48,096 nucleotides of DNA from Flavobacteriales bacterium (lineage in GTDB: Bacteria; Bacteroidota; Bacteroidia; Flavobacteriales; Flavobacteriaceae). This document shows, piece after piece, positions 35,054-41,560 of the stretch. Location of the stretch: NCBI GenBank assembly GCA_027024205.1, contig JALVST010000033.1, positions 1 through 48,096 on the forward strand, in the 5' to 3' direction. The notes beneath the pieces are model-generated. The model ran no database searches and was not told the origin of the DNA. It worked only from the letters and a program-made list of their open reading frames with translations. The position numbers were made by a program, and so were the translations under genes. The stretch's first letter is position 1; each line of letters starts with the position of its first letter.

Positions 35054-35353
35054 GCCATACGAAGGTTTTCCGTAAATTTCAAGTTTTTCGTACGTTATAT
35101 CAATTTTAAAATAAATATGGTCCAAAAATAATTTGGTATAATACCGCTACTACATGAAAATAGGACAATTTATTGGACTATATTGAATGTGTAAGCGGTA
35201 TTAAAAACAATCTGCTGTTTGAGCAAAATGAAAGTTTCTTATGAAAGTTAAAATATTCTATCAAATAAAAATAAAGATTAAAAACAATAGGCTTTTGCGA
35301 GTTCAGATTGTTTAGGGAGAAAAGCGTAGAAATTAGGAAAAGTTTCGTATGGC
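35054..35353. repeat. Inverted repeat with flanking C tracts
   Basis: GCCATACGAA (35054-35063) is repeated inverted as TTCGTATGGC (35344-35353). A run of nine C lies immediately left of the first copy (35044-35052) and a run of six C lies 18 bp right of the second (35372-35377). The 290 bp between the arms have no ORF. Confidence 0.6.
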
Positions 35354-35505
35354 TAGCGTTGTTTCAAGTATCCCCCCTAAAACCAAATACCAATTGTTTT
35401 TTGCTGATTTTTAGGGTGTTTGTGTAAGCGGTGATGTCCGAAATTATCATTTTTGTATCATTGAAGTATCATTTTACGGGACTGTAAATGCCTGTTTTTA
35501 CCGCT
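35139..35505. repeat. Four AGCGGT sites near the prophage left end
   Basis: The exact 12-mer TGTGTAAGCGGT occurs at 35188-35199 and 35421-35432. TAATACCGCT (35139-35148) and AGCGGTATTA (35194-35203) form a perfect 10-bp inverted repeat. A fourth site, ACCGCT, is at 35500-35505. Clusters like this at the end of a transposable phage are candidate transposase or repressor binding sites. Confidence 0.55.
35445..35477. repeat. Three TATCAT repeats at 11-bp spacing
   Basis: TATCAT occurs at 35445, 35456 and 35467, each exactly 11 bp apart, about one DNA helical turn. A protein binding one face of the helix is a plausible reader. Confidence 0.6.
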
Positions 35506-35696
35506 TTTATACCATTTGTATTCTAAATATATAAAATTTTTTCCTTTGGTTGGTTTTTTTATGAAAGTATAACATTTTATTGGTATTTGGTTTTTTTAGA
35601 CTTTGCCCGTTTTTAAAAGATTGTTAATAAACCTGCGTTTTTATTAAAAAGTATATAAAATACAGAAAAACAAGATATATAAATATAATGTATAAC

Positions 35697-36371
35697 TCAT
35701 TCCACACGTATCACCCCAACCACCAAGGCAATACCGGTTATTTCGTCAAGTGGCACATCAAAAGGCGGATATTCGGGGTTATCCGATTTGCATTTATAAT
35801 GTCCTTCTTGATCCGACGGATATAAACGCTTGACCATAATACCTTGGTTACGTGTGCCTATCAGATGCGGACGCCCCCATTGTATAAATTCTGAACTTTC
35901 CAGTTTGTGCACAGCTACCAAATCGCCCGAGTAGTATTTAGGAGCCATACTGTTACCTGATATCTCTATCATAAAATCAGGCTTTAAACGACTAAATTTC
36001 GGCACCACATAGTGGCTCGAAATATCCCCTTCTGTTATCAAGCTATCAAAATTACCATAACCGGCATTAGCCCGCACATCTACCAGTGGTATAGCATCCT
36101 TTTGTCCCGGGTTTGCCGGATGAAGCACAGGTTCTTTTTTTAATTGTTTAGCATCAGACTTTATCATAGACCCTTTACCGGTTAAAAGCCATTCTGGATT
36201 TATGTCATCAAATGTTGAGATAAATTTCTCAATACCAAATTCGCTTAAACCTGATGATTTATCAAGCGTTCCATTAGCGATATTTGTTAGTTGATAAAAT
36301 TTTCTCTTATTAATACCCTTATAATCAATGTATTTAAGTATTCTTTTTTTAATTTTTGAGACATTTTTCAT
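35697..36371 (-). CDS. LexA/CI-type S24 phage repressor
   Basis: The protein has 224 residues from the ATG at 36371 (MKNVSKIKK). Upstream in-frame ATGs would run into the early gene and its promoter, so they are rejected. An N-terminal helix-turn-helix region (1-65) is followed by an S24 peptidase domain. Ser141 (ISGNSMAP) and Lys181 (MVKRLYP) are the catalytic dyad. Ala103-Gly104 (NAGYG) is a candidate autocleavage site 37 residues before Ser141, close to the LexA spacing. RecA-stimulated cleavage would then induce the prophage. It is divergent from the small early gene across a 57-bp promoter region. Confidence 0.9.
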   Translation of the reverse strand: MKNVSKIKKRILKYIDYKGINKRKFYQLTNIANGTLDKSSGLSEFGIEKFISTFDDINPEWLLTGKGSMIKSDAKQLKKEPVLHPANPGQKDAIPLVDVRANAGYGNFDSLITEGDISSHYVVPKFSRLKPDFMIEISGNSMAPKYYSGDLVAVHKLESSEFIQWGRPHLIGTRNQGIMVKRLYPSDQEGHYKCKSDNPEYPPFDVPLDEITGIALVVGVIRVE

Positions 36372-36377
36372 TTTTTC

Positions 36378-36408
36378 TTGCTTGGATTGAGAAATATATC
36401 TATATTTG
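36378..36408 (+). promoter_or_regulatory. Early promoter and operator region
   Basis: TTG (36378-36380) and TATATTTG (36401-36408) are spaced by 20 bp, matching the Bacteroidota promoter pattern, 20 bp before the start at 36429. It lies between the divergent repressor and early regulator, where a lysis-lysogeny switch is expected. Confidence 0.65.
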
Positions 36409-36428
36409 CATAATAAATTCATATAAGT

Positions 36429-36641
36429 ATGAACAAAGATATACAAAAAAAACTATTTACTAACAAAGAGTTAAAATTGATCCGGGGTAATATTCGCCGT
36501 GTAGCGGTCAAAAACAAAGTGACACGTGAATATGTAAGTAAAATAGTCAACGGCAGGGCGCCTATCAGAACCCGCAAGGCGCAATGTATTTATAACGACA
36601 TCAAAAAGTTGTTAAATATCTTAAAAGAAGTAGCAGGATGA
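36429..36641 (+). CDS. Small HTH-like early regulator
   Basis: The 70-residue basic protein has a helix-turn-helix-like pattern: KNKVTREYVSKIVNGRAPI in the middle suggests turn and recognition helix. It is the first rightward gene opposite the repressor, the position of Ner in Mu or Cro in lambda. The stop overlaps the next start by 4 nt. A role as an early repressor is inferred from position and size only. Confidence 0.65.
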   Translation: MNKDIQKKLFTNKELKLIRGNIRRVAVKNKVTREYVSKIVNGRAPIRTRKAQCIYNDIKKLLNILKEVAG

Positions 36642-37084
36642 ACTTTCAACAGGAAGTTATATTAACCCCCAAATCATCGGGCTACCAATATTGGATTGCC
36701 CAAAACTTGTTGCAAGACAGGTTGGGATTGAGTGATAATTATTTAAGATTTGTAAGGAATACATACAAAAACTCCGTCCCCCCGGCCCTACGCTCACGTT
36801 CCATCCTGCCGGCCACCGGAAAGTCCTGGCGTTGGACACGTATCAACGGACAATTCTATTATGATTACGACTATATACCAAACAGGGCGCCCAAGTATTA
36901 TAAAGCGTCCATAAATATTGACCAACTTACACGGCAATGTCAATACCAACCCGTCCGCAATCAAATTATACATTATATTAATGAATATTACACCGAAACC
37001 GCAAGACAATATCCACCGCGAAATGCGTTGGCACGGCAAGCGGTTCAGAACCATATCGGCACACCAAATTGTCAGCCGGTTTGA
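36638..37084 (+). pseudogene. Mu-A-like transposase N-terminal fragment
   Basis: The 148-residue reading frame starts in overlap with the upstream stop. Residues 1-110 (LGLSDNYLRFVRNTYKNSVPP, WRWTRINGQFYYDYDYIPNRAPKYY) resemble the N-terminal DNA-binding part of transposable-phage transposases of Bacteroidota. After about codon 110 the frame lies over the ATPase coding sequence, which is read in another frame, so the last about 35 residues are probably not original. The DDE catalytic core expected after this domain, several hundred residues, is missing. The assignment rests on resemblance and position. Confidence 0.55.
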
Positions 37085-37421
37085 TGCCGAAGGCGAAAAA
37101 GGGATAGCCCCTTATCTGTATTCCGGCAGCCTGTTTATAGACGATTTGGGCGCCGAAGCCGTTGGCGTTCATTACGGCAAGCGTGAGGAAGTTTTAAAAA
37201 GAGTATTGGAGATGCGCTACATACTCTTTACCAATGAAGGCAACCGCACTTATGCCACCACCAATTTAAGCTTACAAGAACTTGCCGAACGCTACGGCGG
37301 ACGTGTAGAAAGCCGGTTGTATGAAATGTTTAATATCGTGTATTTGGGCGATAAGGCGGATAGCAGGGATTTTAGGAAAGTTCGAAGTGGAAAGATAAAA
37401 GTGGAAAGTGGAAAGCGGTAA
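36981..37421 (+). pseudogene. DnaC/MuB-like ATPase, C-terminal half only
   Basis: The reading frame retains the second half of an AAA+ DnaC/IstB-like ATPase. Walker B is FIDDLGAE, TTNLSLQELAERYGGRVESRL carries sensor 1 and the arginine-finger region, and EMFNIVYLG follows. The Walker A P-loop and N-terminal part are absent. The ATG at 36981 gives 146 residues; an upstream ATG at 36918 lies within the transposase-like frame. The last residues encode a GTGGAAA tandem repeat. In Mu-like phages this gene follows the transposase, so a deletion joining the two genes is the simplest explanation. ATP hydrolysis is not expected. Confidence 0.65.
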
Positions 37422-37501
37422 AGTGGAAAGTGCGTCCGCATTTTTTTTGAACCACAAAAGACATAAAAGGACATAAAAGATTAAACTAAAACCGAATTGA
37501 T

Positions 37502-37804
37502 ATGAAACAAACCATTTACACCGGACACGTAAGAAGTCATTACGTCCCGAAAAACAAGTTACAAGAAGCCGTATCAGACTATCTCGATACGTTAGACGGC
37601 AAAGCGTTCACAAAGGAACAATACCTGCGTAAACGCGTGGAAATAGGCGTTACCATAAACGAGCTGAACAAACGGCACCCAAGAGCCACACCTGTAAAAA
37701 TAGATTGGTATGTATCAAAACAGCCAACCGGCAAAGCCATACACTTTATACACGGCATACAGGCGATTGATTTTTGTTTTATAACCGGAGAATTAGATAA
37801 ATAA
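37502..37804 (+). CDS. Unknown early phage protein
   Basis: The 100-residue protein is not recognised. It begins MKQTIYTGHVRSHYVP and has a helical, charged middle and a beta-rich end (IHFIHGIQAIDFCFITGELD). It lies among the small early genes after the transposition region, 4 bp before the next gene. No catalytic or DNA-binding motif is evident. The upstream 80 bp contain a duplicated GACATAAAAG. Confidence 0.6.
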   Translation: MKQTIYTGHVRSHYVPKNKLQEAVSDYLDTLDGKAFTKEQYLRKRVEIGVTINELNKRHPRATPVKIDWYVSKQPTGKAIHFIHGIQAIDFCFITGELDK

Positions 37805-37808
37805 TAGT

Positions 37809-38024
37809 ATGACATCAGATTCTATAAAGCAAACCGTTAAAGACCTTCAAGCCGAAAAACAAAAACTACAAAACCGCTTAAAAATCATTGAAGGTATTAT
37901 TGAAACCTACCAAAACAAGCTCTGTCCGCACCAATACGAAGACGGACGCAGCGCTATTGAGGAGGATGCCCCCTTACACCCGGCATCACAGCTACAATGC
38001 CAAATATGCGGGAAGGAATTTTAA
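37809..38024 (+). CDS. Small coiled-coil/zinc-ribbon-like protein
   Basis: The 71-residue protein has an N-terminal heptad-like helix (about 5-38, KDLQAEKQKLQNRLKIIEGI) and a Cys/His-rich C-terminal half. CPHQ, then CQICGKEF, place three Cys and a His as in a zinc ribbon. It probably dimerises and binds Zn. The next gene in another frame is separated by a promoter-like region. Function unknown. Confidence 0.65.
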   Translation: MTSDSIKQTVKDLQAEKQKLQNRLKIIEGIIETYQNKLCPHQYEDGRSAIEEDAPLHPASQLQCQICGKEF

Positions 38025-38090
38025 GATATTTGAAAAATTTAAAATATGCCAAATTACAGAGAGTTATTTGGTATATTTTTTGCACAAAAC

Positions 38091-38130
38091 ACTTGCATAA
38101 ACGCAAGTATTCATTTTTTTAATATCTTTG
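38091..38130 (+). promoter_or_regulatory. Promoter with inverted-repeat operator
   Basis: TATCTTTG (38123-38130) is a good -7 box, 20 bp before the ATG at 38151. No TTTG lies 20 bp upstream. Instead the inverted repeat ACTTGC-ATAAAC-GCAAGT (38091-38108) covers the -33 position, fitting an activator or repressor site. Confidence 0.55.
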
Positions 38131-38150
38131 TATTATTAATTTTAATTATC

Positions 38151-38375
38151 ATGGCTCAAATATTTAGATTTTTATCCAAACTTATCGATATTTATTCCGG
38201 GACATACAAGTCCGATAATCCGGAAATAAATCAAATGAAAAAAGAGTTAATGGATATATCCCGCATTCCAACAATGGCGGATGATAGCCGGTATCTAAAA
38301 GCTGATATGAATAACATTTTAAGAGACACAAAAAAAGCCTACAAATCAATTAAAACGGAAATAGCAAATGGCTAA
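38151..38375 (+). CDS. Unknown small protein paired with DUF2335 gene
   Basis: The 74-residue protein starts at the ATG at 38151 (MAQIFRFLSK); upstream in-frame codons lie within the promoter. It is hydrophilic with two predicted helices and no TM segment. Its last 8 nt overlap the next gene, so the two are translationally coupled. Not recognised; the coupling suggests that it works with the DUF2335-like membrane protein. Confidence 0.6.
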   Translation: MAQIFRFLSKLIDIYSGTYKSDNPEINQMKKELMDISRIPTMADDSRYLKADMNNILRDTKKAYKSIKTEIANG

Positions 38376-38781
38376 ACAGCGAAGAAAAGCTCAAATAACT
38401 AAAAAGCAAGGGCAATTAGGACATATTTATGAGGAAATAGTAGATGATAATTTATTGCCTGATGCTGATGAAATATCAAAGCTATCAAAGATAGATCCGG
38501 ACATAATGCAGTGGTTAAAAGAACGTGCTGAAAAAGAACAGGAGTTCAGGCAAAAGGCATTTATGGAGCGACTAGAATTAGTTAAGAAAAACGAACGTGG
38601 CTCACGTTGGATTAACTATGCCGGATTATTATTTTCTTTTTTGTTATTAGGAGGTGGAATGTATTCGTCTTATTTGCTTATAATGGCAGGGCATACGCTT
38701 GTAGGCACTTTATTTTCCGGTGTCGTTTTAATCACTGTTGCTTCAATGTTTTTGAGTAAGGTAAGAGGAAACGGTAAATAA
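38368..38781 (+). CDS. DUF2335-like membrane protein
   Basis: The 137-residue protein has a cytoplasmic N-terminal half with a charged coiled-coil helix (about 45-78: IMQWLKERAEKEQEFRQKAF) and two C-terminal TM helices (about 85-104 and 108-128). ITKKQGQLGHIYEEIVDDNLLPDAD at the start and the two close TM helices fit DUF2335 proteins. The family has no firm function. In a prophage it could be a lysogenic-conversion or exclusion gene, which is inference. A terminator follows. Confidence 0.65.
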   Translation: MAKQRRKAQITKKQGQLGHIYEEIVDDNLLPDADEISKLSKIDPDIMQWLKERAEKEQEFRQKAFMERLELVKKNERGSRWINYAGLLFSFLLLGGGMYSSYLLIMAGHTLVGTLFSGVVLITVASMFLSKVRGNGK

Positions 38782-38809
38782 ACAAATTAAAATTTTGTTA
38801 AACTATTAA

Positions 38810-38846
38810 AAATCCCCCTGACGAAAGTCGGGGGGATTTGCTTTTA
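38810..38846 (+). terminator. Terminator with GAAA tetraloop
   Basis: A 13-bp stem (38810-38822 with 38827-38839, one T-G pair) closed by a GAAA loop is followed by TTG-CTTTTA. It ends the DUF2335 unit and its 3' arm also carries the -33 box of the next promoter. Confidence 0.75.
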
Positions 38847-39012
38847 TAAATATTCAAACATATCTTTGTGCTATGAAAACATACAGAGACTTTGATTGGT
38901 AATTTAATATTATGAAAAGAGACGTTATCGGCGGATAAAACTTTCAACCTTCAACTTTCAACTTTCAACTCACGTAGGGATTTGCTTTTATAAAAAAACG
39001 CTTGTATATTTG
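38833..39012 (+). promoter_or_regulatory. Two tandem promoters built on an 18-bp direct repeat
   Basis: GGGATTTGCTTTTATAAA occurs at 38833-38850 and 38977-38994. In each copy TTTG is followed after 20 bp by a -7 box, TATCTTTG (38861-38868) and TATATTTG (39005-39012). The first leads into two mini-ORFs, 38873-38902 (MKTYRDFDW) and 38912-38938 (MKRDVIGG). The second serves the gene at 39050. Confidence 0.7.
38943..38970 (+). repeat. 7-bp tandem repeat, four units
   Basis: One TTCAACC unit is followed by three TTCAACT units. It lies between the two tandem promoters and may change length by slippage. Confidence 0.7.
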
Positions 39013-39049
39013 TAACGGCTATATAGTCTTTACAAATTCTTTTAAATTG

Positions 39050-39274
39050 ATGAAAAAACAGACACGTCAAGAACGCATTATCAATCGCAATAAACGTATT
39101 ATCAGGGATTTTGTCCGTTTGTCAGACAAAAAGACTGCTACCGGCGTTAAAATTTACACGCACGAATATATTCTTGAAAAACTTGCCGACCGGTATGCTT
39201 TGTCTCCTATTACCATAGAAGCTATTGTATTTGACCGGATTAACTATTCTTGGAAAAACGTTAAGAATAACTGA
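39050..39274 (+). CDS. Small HTH-like basic protein
   Basis: The 74-residue protein starts at the ATG at 39050 (MKKQTRQERI). It is very basic in the first 20 residues. A helix-turn-helix-like pattern follows (YILEKLADRYALSPITIEAI). A strong promoter lies 38-69 bp upstream. It ends in a 14-nt convergent overlap with the head operon, exactly where a middle or late activator (Mor or C) would sit in Mu. That role is inferred. Confidence 0.6.
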   Translation: MKKQTRQERIINRNKRIIRDFVRLSDKKTATGVKIYTHEYILEKLADRYALSPITIEAIVFDRINYSWKNVKNN

Positions 39275-39740
39275 TGTCCGGTTGTATTTGTACTGCTGTT
39301 GTTCCGGGCAATGTGCCTGTATCGTATAGAGCCGTTTTATAGGACATTATAAGTATTTTGACTTGATTGTATTGTTGCACTTCTGTATGACTGCGCATCC
39401 AAGCGGTTGAGAGTTTTATTCCGTCCGTGTCATAAATTTCAAATCCTTGCATTATTTGATGCAATTGTTTTCCCAATTCAAATAGTTTTCCGGGATTGTC
39501 GTTCAAATCGAAAATGACCAAGTGCAAACGTATAAACGTCTCCGGTGCTATTTGCAAGCCGTTACCGGCGGTTTGCCATTGCATCGGATTGTCAAACTCG
39601 ATATACACAGCCGGCAGTTTAGGCGGACGGCTGTCGTCATAATTGTCGTATTGCTCGTTGTAATAATCCACTTGTTTAACGTCTGTTAAACCGCTTGTAA
39701 TATGTTGTTTAACGGCGTTTAAATAGGTTTGATACATCAT
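39261..39740 (-). CDS. Tail-terminator/neck-like phage protein
   Basis: The 159-residue protein is the last gene of the leftward head operon. PPKLPAVYIEFDNPMQWQ, then IRLHLVIFDL and a C-terminal strand region, resemble tail-terminator or neck proteins such as Mu gp37-type. It lies 19 bp after the gpG-like gene, matching the usual head-to-tail connector order. The assignment is by size, fold pattern and position. Confidence 0.55.
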   Translation of the reverse strand: MMYQTYLNAVKQHITSGLTDVKQVDYYNEQYDNYDDSRPPKLPAVYIEFDNPMQWQTAGNGLQIAPETFIRLHLVIFDLNDNPGKLFELGKQLHQIMQGFEIYDTDGIKLSTAWMRSHTEVQQYNQVKILIMSYKTALYDTGTLPGTTAVQIQPDISYS

Positions 39741-39759
39741 AATTTTACTTTTTTTACGC

Positions 39760-40329
39760 TTATTTGTTATTTAGAATACGGTTAATGTCCCGTTGTATCA
39801 TTTTTTTGAGTTTGTTTTCCAGGGCTTGGCTTTTGCCCAAGAATTTGCGTTGAGGCACTTTTGCCGTTTTTTTACCAAAGATTTTGATGTTTCCACCTTC
39901 GTTATGCACTTTGGCATAGGGCACATCGGATTCAATCACCACCAGGTTTTTGTTGATGATGCGGTATTCCAAGCTTTCTTTCAAATCACCGGTTAGGCCG
40001 ATAAGCGTTTTACGTTTAGTAGCCGCGGGGCTGTAATTGGTGATAGCGCCCGGTTTGCGGGCTTTATAGGGCTTTTTGGCACCTTTACGTCGCGGATGAT
40101 TATCGGGTGGAGGTGTTTTGGCGCCGTATTGAAAGCCATACCAAACGCTGGAACTATCGGTGCGTTTGGCTGGTTGCCATTTTTCCAAATATCTGTCCAC
40201 AAAACCTTGTTTGTAAAAGTTTTGCGTGAAAAATTTACGGCTTTCTATACCTATTTTGCGATGCATATCACGTTCCATATAGCGTTGCAACCGCTTGAAT
40301 TTGGCTGTTATTTTGTCAAAATCGTTCAT
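39760..40329 (-). CDS. Phage virion morphogenesis protein, Mu gpG-like
   Basis: The protein has 189 residues from the ATG at 40329 (MNDFDKITAKFKR). A longer frame from 40473 would overlap MuF and the hairpin, so it is rejected. The C-terminal signature VPYAKVHNEGG followed by VPQRKFLGKS is typical of virion morphogenesis/tail-completion proteins (Mu gpG, P2 gpS). The middle is rich in Lys, Arg and Pro. It follows MuF, as in Mu. Confidence 0.82.
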   Translation of the reverse strand: MNDFDKITAKFKRLQRYMERDMHRKIGIESRKFFTQNFYKQGFVDRYLEKWQPAKRTDSSSVWYGFQYGAKTPPPDNHPRRKGAKKPYKARKPGAITNYSPAATKRKTLIGLTGDLKESLEYRIINKNLVVIESDVPYAKVHNEGGNIKIFGKKTAKVPQRKFLGKSQALENKLKKMIQRDINRILNNK

Positions 40330-40370
40330 TTGCTTGACTTGGTATGAAATTTGTTGTATATTTGCTATGC

Positions 40371-40424
40371 AGTCGAAAGTAAGCAAGCGTGGCCTATTCT
40401 GCCACGGACTCCTTACTGACGACT
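40371..40424 (-). ncRNA. Three-helix hairpin at the 3' end of MuF
   Basis: On either strand 54 nt fold into three stacked helices: AGTCG/CGACT (40371-40375 and 40420-40424), AGTAAG/CTTACT (40378-40383 and 40412-40417) and CGTGGC/GCCACG (40388-40393 and 40401-40406). Small internal loops separate them. The MuF stop codon (40413-40415) is inside the middle helix. No T run follows. It may be an mRNA processing element or a DNA recombination site. Confidence 0.5.
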
Positions 40425-41495
40425 GTTTTTTTGTCTTATAGAGTGAAATATATAATGTTCTTTTGTCTTCCAAATGATGATGTAAAATTTATCATATTCA
40501 AAAATTAGTGTTTTTTGAATATTCACTCTTTCTCCTGCTTTTTTCGGACTTTCTATTTTTAGAAATTTAGCTTTGTTTAAAACATCATCCAAATGAGCAA
40601 CAATAAAGTTTTTTATTTCCCATAAGAGATTATCTTTTATGGTCTGGCTTAATGCTTTTTTTATACCTCTGTTACTTATTAAGATTTTCTTTTTTCCAAC
40701 TTCTATTGTTTTGCCCGCCAACTTTTTAGCTTTTTGATATGCTATTGCCCTCACATATTTTGTATATAATTTAGAAAACTCCCTTTCAATATCCTTTTTG
40801 GCCGTTTTACTCACCCGTTTTATCATAGGATGTCCGTCGGTGAATACCTTGCCGGTGATACCGGGATTGTTACGCATTACTGCCGGAGGCGGTTTAATGT
40901 CGGCGGGTGGTTCGGTATAATTTCCCGGACGGTCTGTTTGTTCCACCGAGCATTTACATCCCCAGTCGTTTGGTGGTAGCCACGTATTCCAAAACGGGTC
41001 GTCCACGGGTTTGACAAGGTTGTATAGTTTTTTGTGATCGTTGCGTGGTTCGGCAGCCGTGCTGGGCATATATTTCAAATAAGGATAAATATCTTTATCA
41101 CGTTGAAATTGTTGCCAACGTTTGGCCATACGTGCCGAGCGGACGGTATGAACGTATTCGGTAGTTAGCCAGCGTTGGTTATATTTATCGTTGATAGCCG
41201 GCGGATTATCGCTGTGGCGGATGTCGTGAACCTGATGGGCTGTTTTGTAAGCGGCAAAGCGTGCAGTATTGTGTTTCATTTTAACGGCGGTTTCAAAATC
41301 CTGTGTTCCGGGTTTGGTTTTGCCGTAAACTTTGTCAATACCGCGGTGCAAGTGTCCGGTAGTATATTGCCAAAGCTTTTCATTGAGTCGTTTGCCCGAT
41401 GATTTAACTTCCCGGATGATTTCGTCATATTGATCCGCAGGGATATTCATTTTAGGTATTCCCTGTGATTTGGAAGACAATATAAAGCCATGCAC
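40413..41495 (-). CDS. MuF-type minor head protein with C-terminal effector-like domain
   Basis: The protein has 360 residues. The Mu F/SPP1 gp7-like head morphogenesis domain spans about 75-205, with R151-x2-H154 and the signature WLPPNDWGCKC (172-182). Residues about 260-360 form a separate domain, ISNRGIKKALSQTIKDNLLW then YDKFYIIIWKTKEHYIFHSI. This pattern resembles the Barnase/EndoU/ColicinE5-RelE-like nuclease domains that Bacteroidota phages fuse to MuF proteins. Such a domain could be injected with phage DNA. An alternative start at 41450 (MNIPADQ) would remove 15 residues. The 65 bp before the gene hold a CCCCGAAG/CTTCGGGG hairpin. Confidence 0.85.
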   Translation of the reverse strand: MHGFILSSKSQGIPKMNIPADQYDEIIREVKSSGKRLNEKLWQYTTGHLHRGIDKVYGKTKPGTQDFETAVKMKHNTARFAAYKTAHQVHDIRHSDNPPAINDKYNQRWLTTEYVHTVRSARMAKRWQQFQRDKDIYPYLKYMPSTAAEPRNDHKKLYNLVKPVDDPFWNTWLPPNDWGCKCSVEQTDRPGNYTEPPADIKPPPAVMRNNPGITGKVFTDGHPMIKRVSKTAKKDIEREFSKLYTKYVRAIAYQKAKKLAGKTIEVGKKKILISNRGIKKALSQTIKDNLLWEIKNFIVAHLDDVLNKAKFLKIESPKKAGERVNIQKTLIFEYDKFYIIIWKTKEHYIFHSIRQKNSRQ

Positions 41496-41560
41496 CGGAC
41501 AGCCCGTCCGACTTTTATAATACAGTTCTACCGCTGCCCCGAAGTCTAATCCTTCGGGGC

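Noticed and set aside
36918-36980. Upstream start of the ATPase fragment
   Set aside because: These codons overlap the transposase-like frame and show no ATPase similarity; ATPase-like sequence begins after 36981.
40371-40424. Diversity-generating retroelement hairpin
   Set aside because: No reverse transcriptase or template/variable repeat pair is seen in the window, and the stem layout differs.
40330-40473. N-terminal extension of the gpG-like protein
   Set aside because: It would run through the three-helix hairpin and the MuF end and shows no family similarity; the ATG at 40329 gives the normal start.
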